The translations under genes and the position numbers were made by a program. This document shows positions 45,301-55,700 of a stretch of 64,000 nt of DNA, piece by piece (the stretch's first letter is position 1; each line of letters starts with the position of its first letter). Source of the stretch: Tribonema minus (taxonomy: Eukaryota; Sar; Xanthophyceae; Tribonematales; Tribonemataceae); the NCBI GenBank assembly GCA_017506865.1, contig JAFCMP010000152.1, positions 62,001 to 126,000 on the forward strand. Reading direction: 5' to 3'. A model generated the notes under the pieces. That model made no database searches. It worked only from the letters and a program-made list of their open reading frames with translations, and was not told the origin of the DNA.

Positions 45301-48300
45301 GTTAGGGTTAGGGTTAGGGTAACCCTAAGGGTAAGGCGGTGGTGACGCACATGGACATGCCATGCAAAAAAAATATGGCGCATGCCACCCTGGCAGTGCC
45401 TTTCTGCAGTTACCATGTGCGTAGTGGGCACCTCTGCTGAGCTGAGCCGCAGAGCGAGCATTATGCGCCAGCGCACAGATGCACGCCCAGTACAACTGAC
45501 TGATAAGTGCGCATCGCTCAACAGCTGCCGCTGCCTGCTGCTGAGCATTCTCTCCTTTGCTGTGTGCGGCGCGTCACATATCTGCAGTGGGGGCGACTTG
45601 TGCCGTGACCTGAGACTCGACTCACGACTCTTCAGACCGCCGCCGCACTGCGCACCAGCTTCCTGCTGCGTGTTACGGGTTCGATAAGTGTCAAGTCAAG
45701 TCCAGTCGCATCTCCATCAGCTAAATCTCATTCCGACTCTAATTGCTCCCCACACACATTGCCGCAGCACGGCGATATTACGCGGGATGCGCAGCGGCGG
45801 CCGCAGGCAGCAGCAGCAGCGGCGGCGGCGGCGGTGGACGCAGATGCGGAGCACGCGCCGGCGCTGCTGCTGGCTCAGGCGCTTGTTGAGCGCTGCCATA
45901 CGCAGGTGTGTAATGACTCAGGAGTCATGGGTCTTGAGTCATGATGACAGCATCATGCTGTGTACAGATCGCCAGTCCCATGTGCTGCCTGCGGCGGTCG
46001 CGCATGTGGTATGCACTGCAGCATTCAGCGCTGTAGGGTGAGAGGCGTGCGTGTTCTATCTTGTATTTGCCATGCCTGACCAAGAAGCTGAGCGCTGAGT
46101 CTGGCTGCAGTGAGCATCGTGTGTTTGTGCAACATGCAAAGACGTGGAATTTTGCACCAGTTGGCTTGTTTCTGCTTGCATGAATCTTGCACAAACTCTG
46201 TCTCCTCAGAACCAAAGGTTGTGTATATATACACAGGACTTTATAAAGCCGGCTGGTCCGGGATGTGGAGCATCCGGCTCGGCCGGCCGCATGCTGTGAC
46301 ATTGTCAATGTGGAGGCAGAGCGTACAAGGCTTCTCAGCACCACTGCGCTACGCTGCCGCAGGTGCTCGCCTCAGCGGTGACTGCTGCCCTGCAAGAGCT
46401 GCAGCCGGCGCCGCCGCCGCCGCACCGCACAGCAGCAGCGGCAGCAGTGAGCAGCAGCAGTGATCCACTATCAGGCCACTCACAGCATGCCTCAGCAGAG
46501 CCGCAACAAAAGCCTTTGCCCACCGTCGACGGCGATGGCCCTGCTAGCATGGATGTCGATACAGATGGGCCAGAAGCAGCGGCAGCGGCAGCACCGTCGC
46601 TGGCGGCTGCGGCTGCGGCAGCAGCGGCGGCAGCAGCGGCGGACGATGGGCGGCCCAGTGCGGAAAGTGCAGCCGGTGGAGCTGGTGATGAGGTGGTGGC
46701 TTGTGCGCTGGGGGCGGCGAGCGCGGCAGTGCTGAGCGTTGTGGCTGCGCAGGCAGCAGCGCTCGCCGAGGAGGAGCGCATGGAGGTATGTATGTAGTGT
46801 GCATGTACTTCAAGTAGCAGGTGAATGCAGGCAATAGGCGTAGCAAATCGTGAAATTTGTGCTAAAAGAGACCTGGGTATCAGCATCAGTGATTTATGTG
46901 CGCCATTTGGTGACCGGCATGTACCCACAGCACACAGCTATAGCAAAGTACTTAGCTGGCTCTGCCAAAAGTATGACAGAACCAGGATTGCCTGCTGTCC
47001 CGTGGCCGCGTAAAAGCAGTGCTTTGTGTACTACATGAGGTCGAAGAAGGTGTTTTTTTGCGAGGAAAGAGTTCTATGCAGCGTGACTACACTCAGTGAC
47101 AGCGCTCACGTGGCAGCAGCGCATACCGTCGCTGGCTGATACAACAGACACTGAGTACGCTCAGATGCCTGCAGCTTAGATTAAAATGTTTCGTTCCGCC
47201 ATGCGACATCAAATTGCACCGTGTAGCGAAGTGAGGGTGTCGCATGTATTGATTGCAGAGCTTGTCAGTGGCAATATTGATGGGCGTGAACAAGTCGAGA
47301 TGCTCAACACATGGACCGGTTTGGTTGTCCTGTCATGATGGAATGACGCTGTACAAAGTGCTCACGCGTACGCCATTGCCATAAATCAGGGCCTCCCCCT
47401 CTGCTACAGTCTGCGCAGCGCCTGCATTGAGCACTGGGACTGTGTGGGTGGCTCGTGCAGTTACACCCAGGGTTGGCAGTTACGCTCACGGTTGGCAGTT
47501 ACACTTAGCGCCCCGACGACGCTACAACTGTGTAGGCACACCTGCGGAGGCAGTGCTGTGTCGCGCGTACAGTGGCAGTTACATTGAAAAAACACACGTG
47601 CTGTGTTCACCAACGCTCAAGCAATGGCTGCGTGTTGGCTTACTTCACTTCAAGTACGTCGTTTTCAGGCAGCTTATGCTTGCCCCCGCGCTCCTGCTCG
47701 CGCACACAGGTGGCGGCCCTGATGGGAGACCTGCTGGAGGTGCAGCTGCAGCAAGTGGAGGCGCGTGCGCAGGAGCTTGCCAAGCTGGAGCAGCTGCTGG
47801 AGGTAATACTAATACACGTAAACTTCAACACCTACGCCCAACGTTTGACAGTTGACCTGAGTCGCGTGATGGTGCTTTTTAGAGGACGTAAACTTCAACT
47901 CTTACGCCCAACGTTTGACAGTTGCCCTGAGTCGCGTGATGGTGGTGCCATTGAGTGGCGCTTTTTGATGCCGCCCTGCGCTCTTGTCACCTCTGGCGAC
48001 AGAGCCACAGCCGTGCGGGTACCTGCGCTGCGATCGCACTTGCGCATCTTGCGCTCCCGTCCGTGTATGCCGACATGTACTCCTGTGAGGCGTGCACTTG
48101 TACATGCTGAAGTTTATGCGTGCGTGCGCGCGTGCTTGACACCACCCGGCGCCTCCGTCGCCCAACCAATTGATTCAGAAACGCGCTTGTGTCAGCTCTA
48201 CAGCATCCTTGCCCTAAAAGCCAACCCCAATCCAAACATGTCTTCTCCCATGCACACAAGTCGACAGCCCGCAAACATAGCAATTTTCGCACGGTTCATC

Positions 48301-48584
48301 CCGACAAAACGATCGCTGTGTGCGACCGTGACACAAGCAAGTGTTCAGGAGCACATGCATTACAAGTCCCACAGCGATCATCGCGCGGACCGACAAACGT
48401 ACGCTCTCGGCAACACATTCTGAACCAGCGCCGTGTGCGCCGCACGCAGGACGAGATGGACGCGATCATGGCGGAGCGCGCGTGCGCGTTGGAACACGGC
48501 GCCAGCGCATGGGCCACGGCGCAACTGTCTGCGCCGCTGCCGCCGCGCGCGGACAGCAGCGGCGGCGCCGCAGCGGGCACATGA
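37536..48584 (+). CDS. SWI3/SMARCC-type SWI/SNF chromatin-remodelling subunit
   Basis: Core scaffold subunit of SWI/SNF-family nucleosome remodellers in the nucleus. Exons: 37536-37744, 38289-38577, 39032-39325, 39605-40617, 42087-42215, 43319-43407, 44126-44332, 45006-45121, 45768-45905, 46363-46785, 47710-47802, 48450-48584 (stop 48582-48584). The sum is 3135 nt = 1044 residues plus stop and every junction phase agrees. Order: Arg/Ser/Glu-rich N-terminus, Ala-rich linker, SWIRM, SANT-like, Ala-rich region, C-terminal coiled coil. The start ATG (37536) is the first in-frame ATG after a CTGCAG, so an earlier exon is possible. Length is close to human SMARCC (about 1100). Few exon-edge copies are found here, unlike the neighbouring genes. 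Confidence 0.85.
39605..43407 (+). CDS. SWIRM domain exons of SWI3
   Basis: The long exon 4 ends with FREERVSGFERRMLPEFFDG. Exon 5 continues SASKTPDFYLQARNFIVQLW...LTATECRKR. Exon 6 reads LAGDAGAVLRIHELLEAYGV INC. Together this is the SWIRM helix bundle (ERRxLPEFF, KTPxxYxxxRNFI, DxxxxLRIHxFLexxGxIN), which mediates protein and DNA contacts. Joins at 40617/42087 and 42215/43319 fall inside the domain, in phase 2. Confidence 0.9.
42345..42615 (+). repeat. Tandem duplication, about 125-130 bp, in a SWI3 intron
   Basis: CGCTGAGCACTGGTCGGTGC..CTGGCCTCCTTTGGCGGCGTT..GGGTTGTCACATAGG and TGCTGAGCACTGGGATCGGG..CTGGCCTCTTTTCGGCGGCGA..GGGTTGTCATGTGGG are diverged copies. Confidence 0.75.
44126..45121 (+). 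CDS. SANT-like domain exons of SWI3
   Basis: Exon 7 ends with PLDDGERLVRLAVKWAGDWG and exon 8 continues KVAQELGADADPAACLQRFMML. The pattern (D-x-E-x2-L/V..W..DW-x2-VA..LG....C...F..L) matches a SANT domain following SWIRM. The first conserved Trp of SANT is absent (SPLDDGE), so the histone-tail surface may be altered. No ZZ finger is seen between SWIRM and SANT. Confidence 0.8.
45294..45335 (+). repeat. Interstitial (TTAGGG)n meeting AACCCTAA
   Basis: Four TTAGGG units followed directly by AACCCTAAGGG, inside a SWI3 intron. Confidence 0.9.
45768..48584 (+). CDS. C-terminal Ala-rich and coiled-coil exons of SWI3
   Basis: Exon 9 (DITRDAQRRP, Ala run, PALLLAQALVERCHTQ) and exon 10 (VLASAVTAALQELQP ... 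ALGAASAAVLSVVAAQAAAL AEEERME) resemble the ALGAAAxxAKxLAxxEExE block of SWI3. Exon 11 (MGDLLEVQLQQVEARAQELA KLEQLLE) is a clear heptad coiled coil used for dimerisation in this family. Exon 12 encodes DEMDAIMAERACALEHGASA W and a Gly/Ala tail to the stop at 48582. Confidence 0.82.
47815..47945 (+). repeat. Tandem 66-bp duplication just after a SWI3 donor
   Basis: GTAAACTTCAAC(A/T)CNTACGCCC AACGTTTGACAGTTG(A)CCCTGA GTCGCGTGATGGTG occurs twice. The unit begins with the AACTTCAAC word but does not include the exon itself. Confidence 0.92.
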
Positions 48585-50215
48585 CGGTGCTGCCGTCCAC
48601 TAGTAGACGGCTCGGCTGCATTCGCACGCGTCTCGTCGCACGATGCTTCAACTCAGCGCCCCCGCATGTGCGGCAACGGTTTCGCAGCCCAACGGCAGTT
48701 TGGAATCATGACGATCAAGCTCAACCGGCACGCGTTGCACTGGGAAGGCCCTCAGACTGAGAACTGCGCCTGTTGGTGCACAGGAAAAGCGATGCAGTTC
48801 CCCCACGCCGGCGGGCGGCGGCGCCGCATGATGCGCTTCTGCGAAGCGCGCACGGCGGTCATGACGTCAGTACCGACTGAGGCCACTACGGTGGCAGTGT
48901 TCAGTAGATTCCGAGGCGTGTGCCTTGCCTGTTGCGATCAGCCACGGTTCAACACGACTCGCGGTTTCCGCCATTGTGCCGTCTTCATGATTTCCGTCCA
49001 ACTGTTTATCCCCCACTCCCCGAGCTCCCTGTGCGCAGTGCTGCAAGTAGCAGTGTGACGAATGCTGAACAGATGCTCTGCCTTCTGGCATTTGGACTGC
49101 CCGGCAATCCATGTGCACGTTGCGTGGCAATGGCAACTTTTTACGTCTGTGTGAGCAGGCATGGCGATTGCATGGCATGGCTTCAAAGATGTCTTTGTTT
49201 TGTGTCAAGGGAACTTGGTCAATGTGCAAATCGCAACCAGACTACTTTATCGACTGTGGGCGGCTGCCCTTTGTATGGCAGTAGCATCTGCCATTGTGCA
49301 GAATTGGTTGGTGGCAATCAAAGAAAGCAGGAAACCATGTTTGTGCAAAAACTCGAATGCAAACAAACAAGCACACAGCAGAGGAATTTCGTGCAAAACG
49401 TCTGATAGTGTCTCCATGCAGCAGTGCGTTGCATTATCCTTGTGATGTAAAGAGCAGCCAATCTTGGCGGGCCTGTGCAATATTGACATGTGTTTTGACA
49501 CAAGCTACATTTGTCGATGGTAGGTCCTGCTTGGCGAATCAGAGATATAAGCTGCAACAGCACATGAAGAGAGGAACGTGTCAGTGGTGTGACACTGCAT
49601 GATGTAGCACAACTGAAGTTGGCAGGCACACCGGATTATGAAATTCAATCATGTGCTTACATCTGACATTGCACACCGTAATTTTTGGTCAAGCGCGCCA
49701 GACACCATTGGCGCACAATGGCGACTTGCGTGATGCTGCATTCACAAACATGTGAAGTCTCTGCGCTTGAGTGCGCAAGCGCCGAGAGTGGCTTTTTGAA
49801 TGGCATTTTCAATGCTGCAAGCCCAATCTGCATCCCCCATTGCTACGCATACAGACAGGTTATTTGTGACCATGTCTGCAGACACAAAAAACTGCGCACG
49901 ACCAAGAATGGCTTCACGAAGAGCAATGCCATTGATTAGTGACAACGCGCGTGCACACTTGAAACGCTCGCCAGACACTTGCCGAGGCCCAAAGCGTCAT
50001 TGCACCGTTTGACGGCATGGTGAACGCTTGCCACGCACACGAACACGTGCAGACGCACAGCGGCCAAGCAAGCCACTGTATCATGTGCTGGCACGTCGTA
50101 ACCCAACCCTAACCCTAAGCCGAAGCGCACATCGGCTGGTTCGCGACCTCCGGCTTGCAGCACACCGCCAGGAGGCGCCAAGAAGACAAGTCAGTGTCAG
50201 CAAGCCCAAGTAGTG
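48585..50215. other. Intergenic between convergent SWI3 and SKI2 genes
   Basis: 1.6 kb that should hold both 3' UTRs. The part at about 48900-49950 is visibly less GC-rich than the rest of the window. Small ORFs on both strands show no family features. A telomere-like patch lies at about 50100-50118. Confidence 0.4.
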
Positions 50216-52713
50216 TCAAGTAGTCCCCACTCGGCAATGTCGTTCGGAGGTGGCCGGCAATGCGCATTCGGACGCTTTGTCACAATGCACATGTGGATAG
50301 AGGCTGCCAGCTACCCAAAAAACATTGCGCCGTGAGAGAAATTGATGAAAAACAGCACTGCCCGCGCACACATGCAACCGCGGAGACGACAAGAAAGCCT
50401 CCGCGCACACGCACCTGGCGCAGAAGATGACGCCGCGGCGTATCAGCTGGCTCGTGGCCTCCATCTTGCGGTACAGGGTGGGGTCGCCGACGACGCGCGC
50501 CGCGTTGCGCACCTCGCGCAGCAGCTCGTCGAGGCGTGTCACCGTGCGTACTATCGTGCCCTCCTGCACGAGCGTGATCTGGCAGATCTGGGGGGGGGAG
50601 GGGGGGCGGGCGGGAGGGCAGCATGAGAACCCTCAGACCAGCAACCGTACGCTCAAACGAGCGCTGTGCTCAGCCGCCGCGCCGTCACGCTCACACTTGC
50701 GCACAGTTTGTGCTGCGCCGCGCGCGTGCAGCAGCACTCGCCTCTGCGAACGACACACCACACTTCATACCCCCCTGCCAAAACACCTCGTCGAAGCAGC
50801 ACAAGCACGCGCAAAACACGCCCTCTGCGCCACGCAGCGCATGCGCAGCAGCGCTCACGTCCGCAAACAGCATGCCCCACACCTGATGCCCCCCTGCCCA
50901 AGACCCCCTCAGACACGGCAACCGCATGCTTCGCCACGCGCTGTGCTCACACGCGCGCTTTCACGCTCAAACGCGCTGCCGCCGCGCGCGTGCGCAGCAG
51001 CGCTCGCCTCTGCAAACGACACACCACACCTCATACACCCCCCCCCCCCCCGGTGCCAGACTCCTCGGCGAATCGGTGTCAGGCACTTCGTCGAAGCAGT
51101 AAAAGCGCGCTCAAAAGACGCCCTCCACGCTGCGCAGCGCACGTCGCAGCAGCGCTCACCTCCGCAAACGGCACGCCGCATTTCATGCCGGCCCCCATGC
51201 ATGATGCCGCCTCAAAAAGCGACCATACTCTGTGCTCAAACCACGCAATGTCGCGCCCTGACAGGCGCGCGCATTGCGCTGCGTCGCGCACATCGCAGCA
51301 GCGCTCACCTCCGCGAACGGCACGCCGCGCGCCCAGTCGTACACCACGTCCACCAGGCCAAAGTTGAGGTTCTGCGCCGCGAAGTCGTCAGGTGAAGTTG
51401 GCAGGCCGTGCGCAGCCTGCAGCGCGCCGAGCCCGCGCGCGATGCCCTCCACGCTGGCGCGCGCCGCTTGCAGGCGCGGCGTCAGCGGCGGCTGGTTGTC
51501 GCTGCGCTCCTGGAAGACGAGCGCCGAGAGGATGCCTGGGGGGGGGGGGCAGGCGGGGGGGGGGTGTCAGCAAGGTTCCGTTTGACGCGGGGGCGATTTT
51601 TGATTTATTATGAAAAGCGTAAAAACGCGATAGAAACCATGAAGGACCTGAACAATAATAGTTTCGCTAGCTAGTGGCATGCTCGCATCGTAAGCGTAGG
51701 CGACTGACTGCCTTGCTCGGGCCTGCGATGCTAGGGGGTTCAAAAAACGTGCGCGTCCGACCTCAACGCAATTAGCACTCAGAAGACATGTCTCTTGCGT
51801 AGTGGTTATACTATGTCACAGCCACATCGAGAGTGGCAGACTACAGGCTGATGCACATACATTGTCCACACTCTCAGTTCCACACATACAGCTATGTCAA
51901 GGGTGGCAGACCTCATGTAGAAGACGCGTGGCAGACAAGCTGAGCAGTGAGTCAGTCGCCTGCGGGCGCGGCGGCATCAGCCGATTGTTGCTGCTGCGGT
52001 GGTGCTGAAGCACCAGCGGCAGCACGATTGCGGGCACCATTCGCAGCGCGGCGCCACCGAGTCATCAGATGAGTCATACATACGGGTGTGCCCTTGGCTG
52101 CGCATCAGCGCTGTCTGAGCAGCAATTGTATCAGAACCTTGCCGCATGTGTGTAGCCGCGTGTGGAACTGCTCAGAAAAAGGCCGAGTCTGTGCCTTTCA
52201 GGAAGCAACAATAGCCCTACAATGGGGCATGTGGCAGTTACATGCTCATCGCCGTTGGGCACTTGACTGTAACGGCAGTTACACTTGCCAATGTGGACAA
52301 ATAACAAAATATGTTTATCGTCCAGCAGCACACGACCGGCATCGGCCTTCTGCTGCTGCAGTCACCTCGATGTCTACCTCTGGCGGTGTACAGCAACCGT
52401 CACATGCTTGACTGTTACGGCAATTACACTTGCCAACTGACATCAACGCTCAGCCGCCCGCTCACCCGCAATCTCCGGCGGGTCGAGGTGCTGCAGCACG
52501 TTCTCAAAGACCATCTCCGTGACCACGAGCTCGTCCGCCGTGTTGACCTCGCACGCGACGCGCCCCTTGAGCTGCACCGTGTCGCCGGCGCCGTCGACGT
52601 AGCCCGCGGCGCGCAGCACGCCGAGGCGCTGCTGGAAGTCGGGGAACAGCTGGAGGCGCTCGTTGGAGGTGAGCGCGCGCACGTGCGCGATCTTGGCGCG
52701 GAGGCGTGCGCGC
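50216..52713 (-). CDS. SKI2: SKI2 C-terminal DSHCT exons
   Basis: Exon 52713-52466: [41 protein letters not shown] and PPEIA. Exon 51535-51309: [21 protein letters not shown]. Exon 50587-50415: [29 protein letters not shown] and [10 protein letters not shown]. Exon 50303-50216 begins SLY, the usual end of SKI2 (FAASLY), then adds about 26 unrelated residues before the stop. The extra tail suggests loss of the old stop. Otherwise this is a textbook DSHCT domain. Confidence 0.92.
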
Positions 52714-55700
52714 CTGCGTGGGGGTAGGTATGTATGGATACGGTTAGGGTTAGGGTTAGAGATGTCGGCACGCAGCTGTGGGGGAACGCTTTAGTACTGT
52801 TGTGGCCAACTTTAAGTTCGGATTGGAGGTGAGCGCGCGCACGTGCGCGATCTTGGCGCGGAGGCGCGCGCGCCTGCGGGGGGTAGGTAGGTACGTACGC
52901 TTAGGGTTAGGGTTAGAGGTCTCGGCGCGCAGCTGTGGGGGGGTATGCTGGTACGCTTTGCAGCCAAGGTCAATCGCAAGCAATTGCATGCACGCCGAGG
53001 CGCTGCTGAAAGTCGGGGAACAGCTGGAGGCGCTCGTTGGAGGTGAGCGCGCGCACGTGTGCGATCTTGGCGCGGAGGCGCGCGCGCCTGCGGGGGAGTA
53101 GGTATGTATGGATACGGTTAGGGTTAGGGTTGGAGATGTCGGCATGCAGCTGTGGGGGTATGTTTTAGTGCTGTTGCCAACTTTGAGTTGGGGCTGGAGG
53201 TGAGCGCACGCGCGTGCGCGATCTTGGCATGCAGGCGCGCGCGCCTGCGTGGGGTAGGCACGTATGCTTAGGGTTATGCAAATAGAGTCTTCACTTTGTC
53301 ACCCGTGATCACGCCAGGTGCCGAGCTCCTCCAGCAGGCTGGGCTGCAGTATCAGCGAATGTTAGAAGCGGCTTCAGGCAGATGGCTTTGTCTAGCGTGT
53401 GTACTAGTCGCTGTGTCAAGGCGGGTGCGGAGGGTAGGCACGCACGCTGAGGGTGAGGGATATTGGTGCCTGTGGGGAGGGCAGTGGTATAGAAGTACTA
53501 TATGTGGGTTAGGGGATGAGTTGGGATAGGCCTAGCCTGAGCCTGCGCAGCTGCGTGCGGCTGCGCCAGCTTGCAGGTAGGTTGAGGTTTGTTAGTAAGG
53601 TCAAGGTTAGCCAGCCCTAGCCAGCGTAGCCTCACATTATAGTTGTATATAGTGCGCGATCTTGGCGCGCAGGCGCGCGCGCCTGCGGAGGGTAGGTACG
53701 TACGGTTGGGGTTAGGGTTAGAGGTCTCGGCGCGCAGCTGTGGAGGTACGTCAGTACGTTGGTGAAGTTCAAGGTGGGGTTAGCCTTGCCCCGAGTTTGC
53801 ACAGCTGTATGCGACTGATGGGTAGTTAGAGGTTTGTGAGCAAGGTCGAGGGTAGCCCAGCCCTAGCCTGCGTAGCGTCATAGTGCCTGCGGGGGTGAGC
53901 AGGTGTATTAAGATTAGGGGTGGGTTAGGTTTAAGGTTTAGGGTTAGGGGTTAGGGTTGGAGTAAGCCTGGACATCGCTGGCACAGCTGCGTGCTCCCCT
54001 GCAGGGGGGGGGGGGGGGGGGGGGGGTAGGGCAAGATGGGTGCGCCGCGCAGTGAGCCTGAGATTTACGTGTACGCTTGACATGATGACGCTCAACGCAC
54101 TTGCCAGCCATATGTATACATGCGGGTCACAAATTACAGTTGTCACTGAGCTGTGAGCCTGCTGCTGGCTGCAGATCCATGTTACTTTACTCAGTGAACT
54201 ACCGCTGAATGCGAGATGGAAGAGCTGGCCTTAGGGTAAGGATTATGATAACCTAGGGTTAGCAGGGTAATAGACGCCCACGTCACAACCGAGCAAGGCC
54301 TTGGCGCGCAGAGTCACTTGAGGCGGTAACCCTAACCCTAGTTCTAATTCCTAACCCCTAAACCTGACCGGGAGGAACCAGGGAGGGGGGAAGCGACATG
54401 TACAGCAGCAATGCTGGGTCAACAGTTGTCGCACAATGCTCACACCAGCGCTACCGGTGCTCTAAGGGGTCAACGTACGTTGCGGCGCACTCTGGACGGA
54501 TTAGGGTTAGGGTAAGCTGCGCGCCACTTGACAACAAAGCTACTGCTCATTAATGGCTTGGGTCACGCCCACACACATGGCACCACCGCGGCTGTTGTGG
54601 TGCCGCAACCTAGCAATATGGTACTCCAACAAGGTAATGCAATAGTAAGGTAATTTAATGATAAGGTAAATCAAAATAATAATACTTGTACTTCGTAAGT
54701 TAATTTCTGAAGGCGCACTCACTTGGCCCAGAGCTGGTACTGATCGTTGAGCCGTGCTGAGCAGTGACACGGCGAAAGCGCGCGCTCCGCCATGACCATG
54801 CGCAGCTGCGACGCCAGCTCTGATACTTCAATGTCCGTGATCTGCGGCGTATATGGCAGTGAAAAAGGTCAGTCTGATTGCTCAGGTTGTCCCTAACACT
54901 AGTTTTAGAGGCAGCGGTTGAACCAGGTCTTAGCTCCGATACTTCAAAGTCCGTGATCTGCAGCGTTTGTGGCAGTGAAGAAAGTTCAAGCTCATTGCTC
55001 AGGAGGTCCCTAATCCTAGACCTAGATGCAGCGCATGACCCAGGTCTTGTGCTGCAGAGCCAGCAGGCTCAGCAAGTGCGTCGCAGGTAGTCACAGTGAA
55101 GCTCGACGCAGAAGAAACGCATGGAACCAGGAGCACGCTGCGACATAAGCTATCGGGGTGCCCCGGCAATTATGAGGTCAGGTCTCAATACACTGAAATA
55201 CGTACTGAGCGAAAACACACACATTACAGTACACAACAGAGATTGTGCCGGTGCGCGCGTTCCCGAGACTGCTGGCGCAGCGGCGACGGGCCACAGCAGC
55301 TGCGGCCGCTGTCATATAGGTTGAGCGCTGCTGCAGCATCAAATAAGAGGGTTTGAGTATCACCATCACACAGGCCGCATTGGACAGGCTCAGCGTTGCT
55401 GCAAAGTAATGTGAAGAACAGAGAGGGGTTGAGCATCACCATCACCTTGAGCTCCCGCGCCACGTCGACCGCCGCAAACCCTGGGCCGCCCTGCACCGGC
55501 AGCGTGCGCTCGACGTCCATCATGGCCTGCCAGAAACGGGCGGTGAAGCAGCGATTTGAGGTTTCAATCACAGTTGAAAGAGGGGGGGGGCGGGGGGACT
55601 GGGCCACAGCAATGGTGCGGAACCTGCAGTGCGCATAATGCATGCATGTCAGCGCACAGACCTGCTGATTTGAAATAACTGGAGAGATCGTCACCACAGA

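Noticed and set aside
51802-52440. tRNA or small RNA from repeated GGCAGTTACA/CTGTAACGGCAG words
   Set aside because: No cloverleaf or A/B-box arrangement could be drawn; the words are a dispersed repeat in a SKI2 intron.
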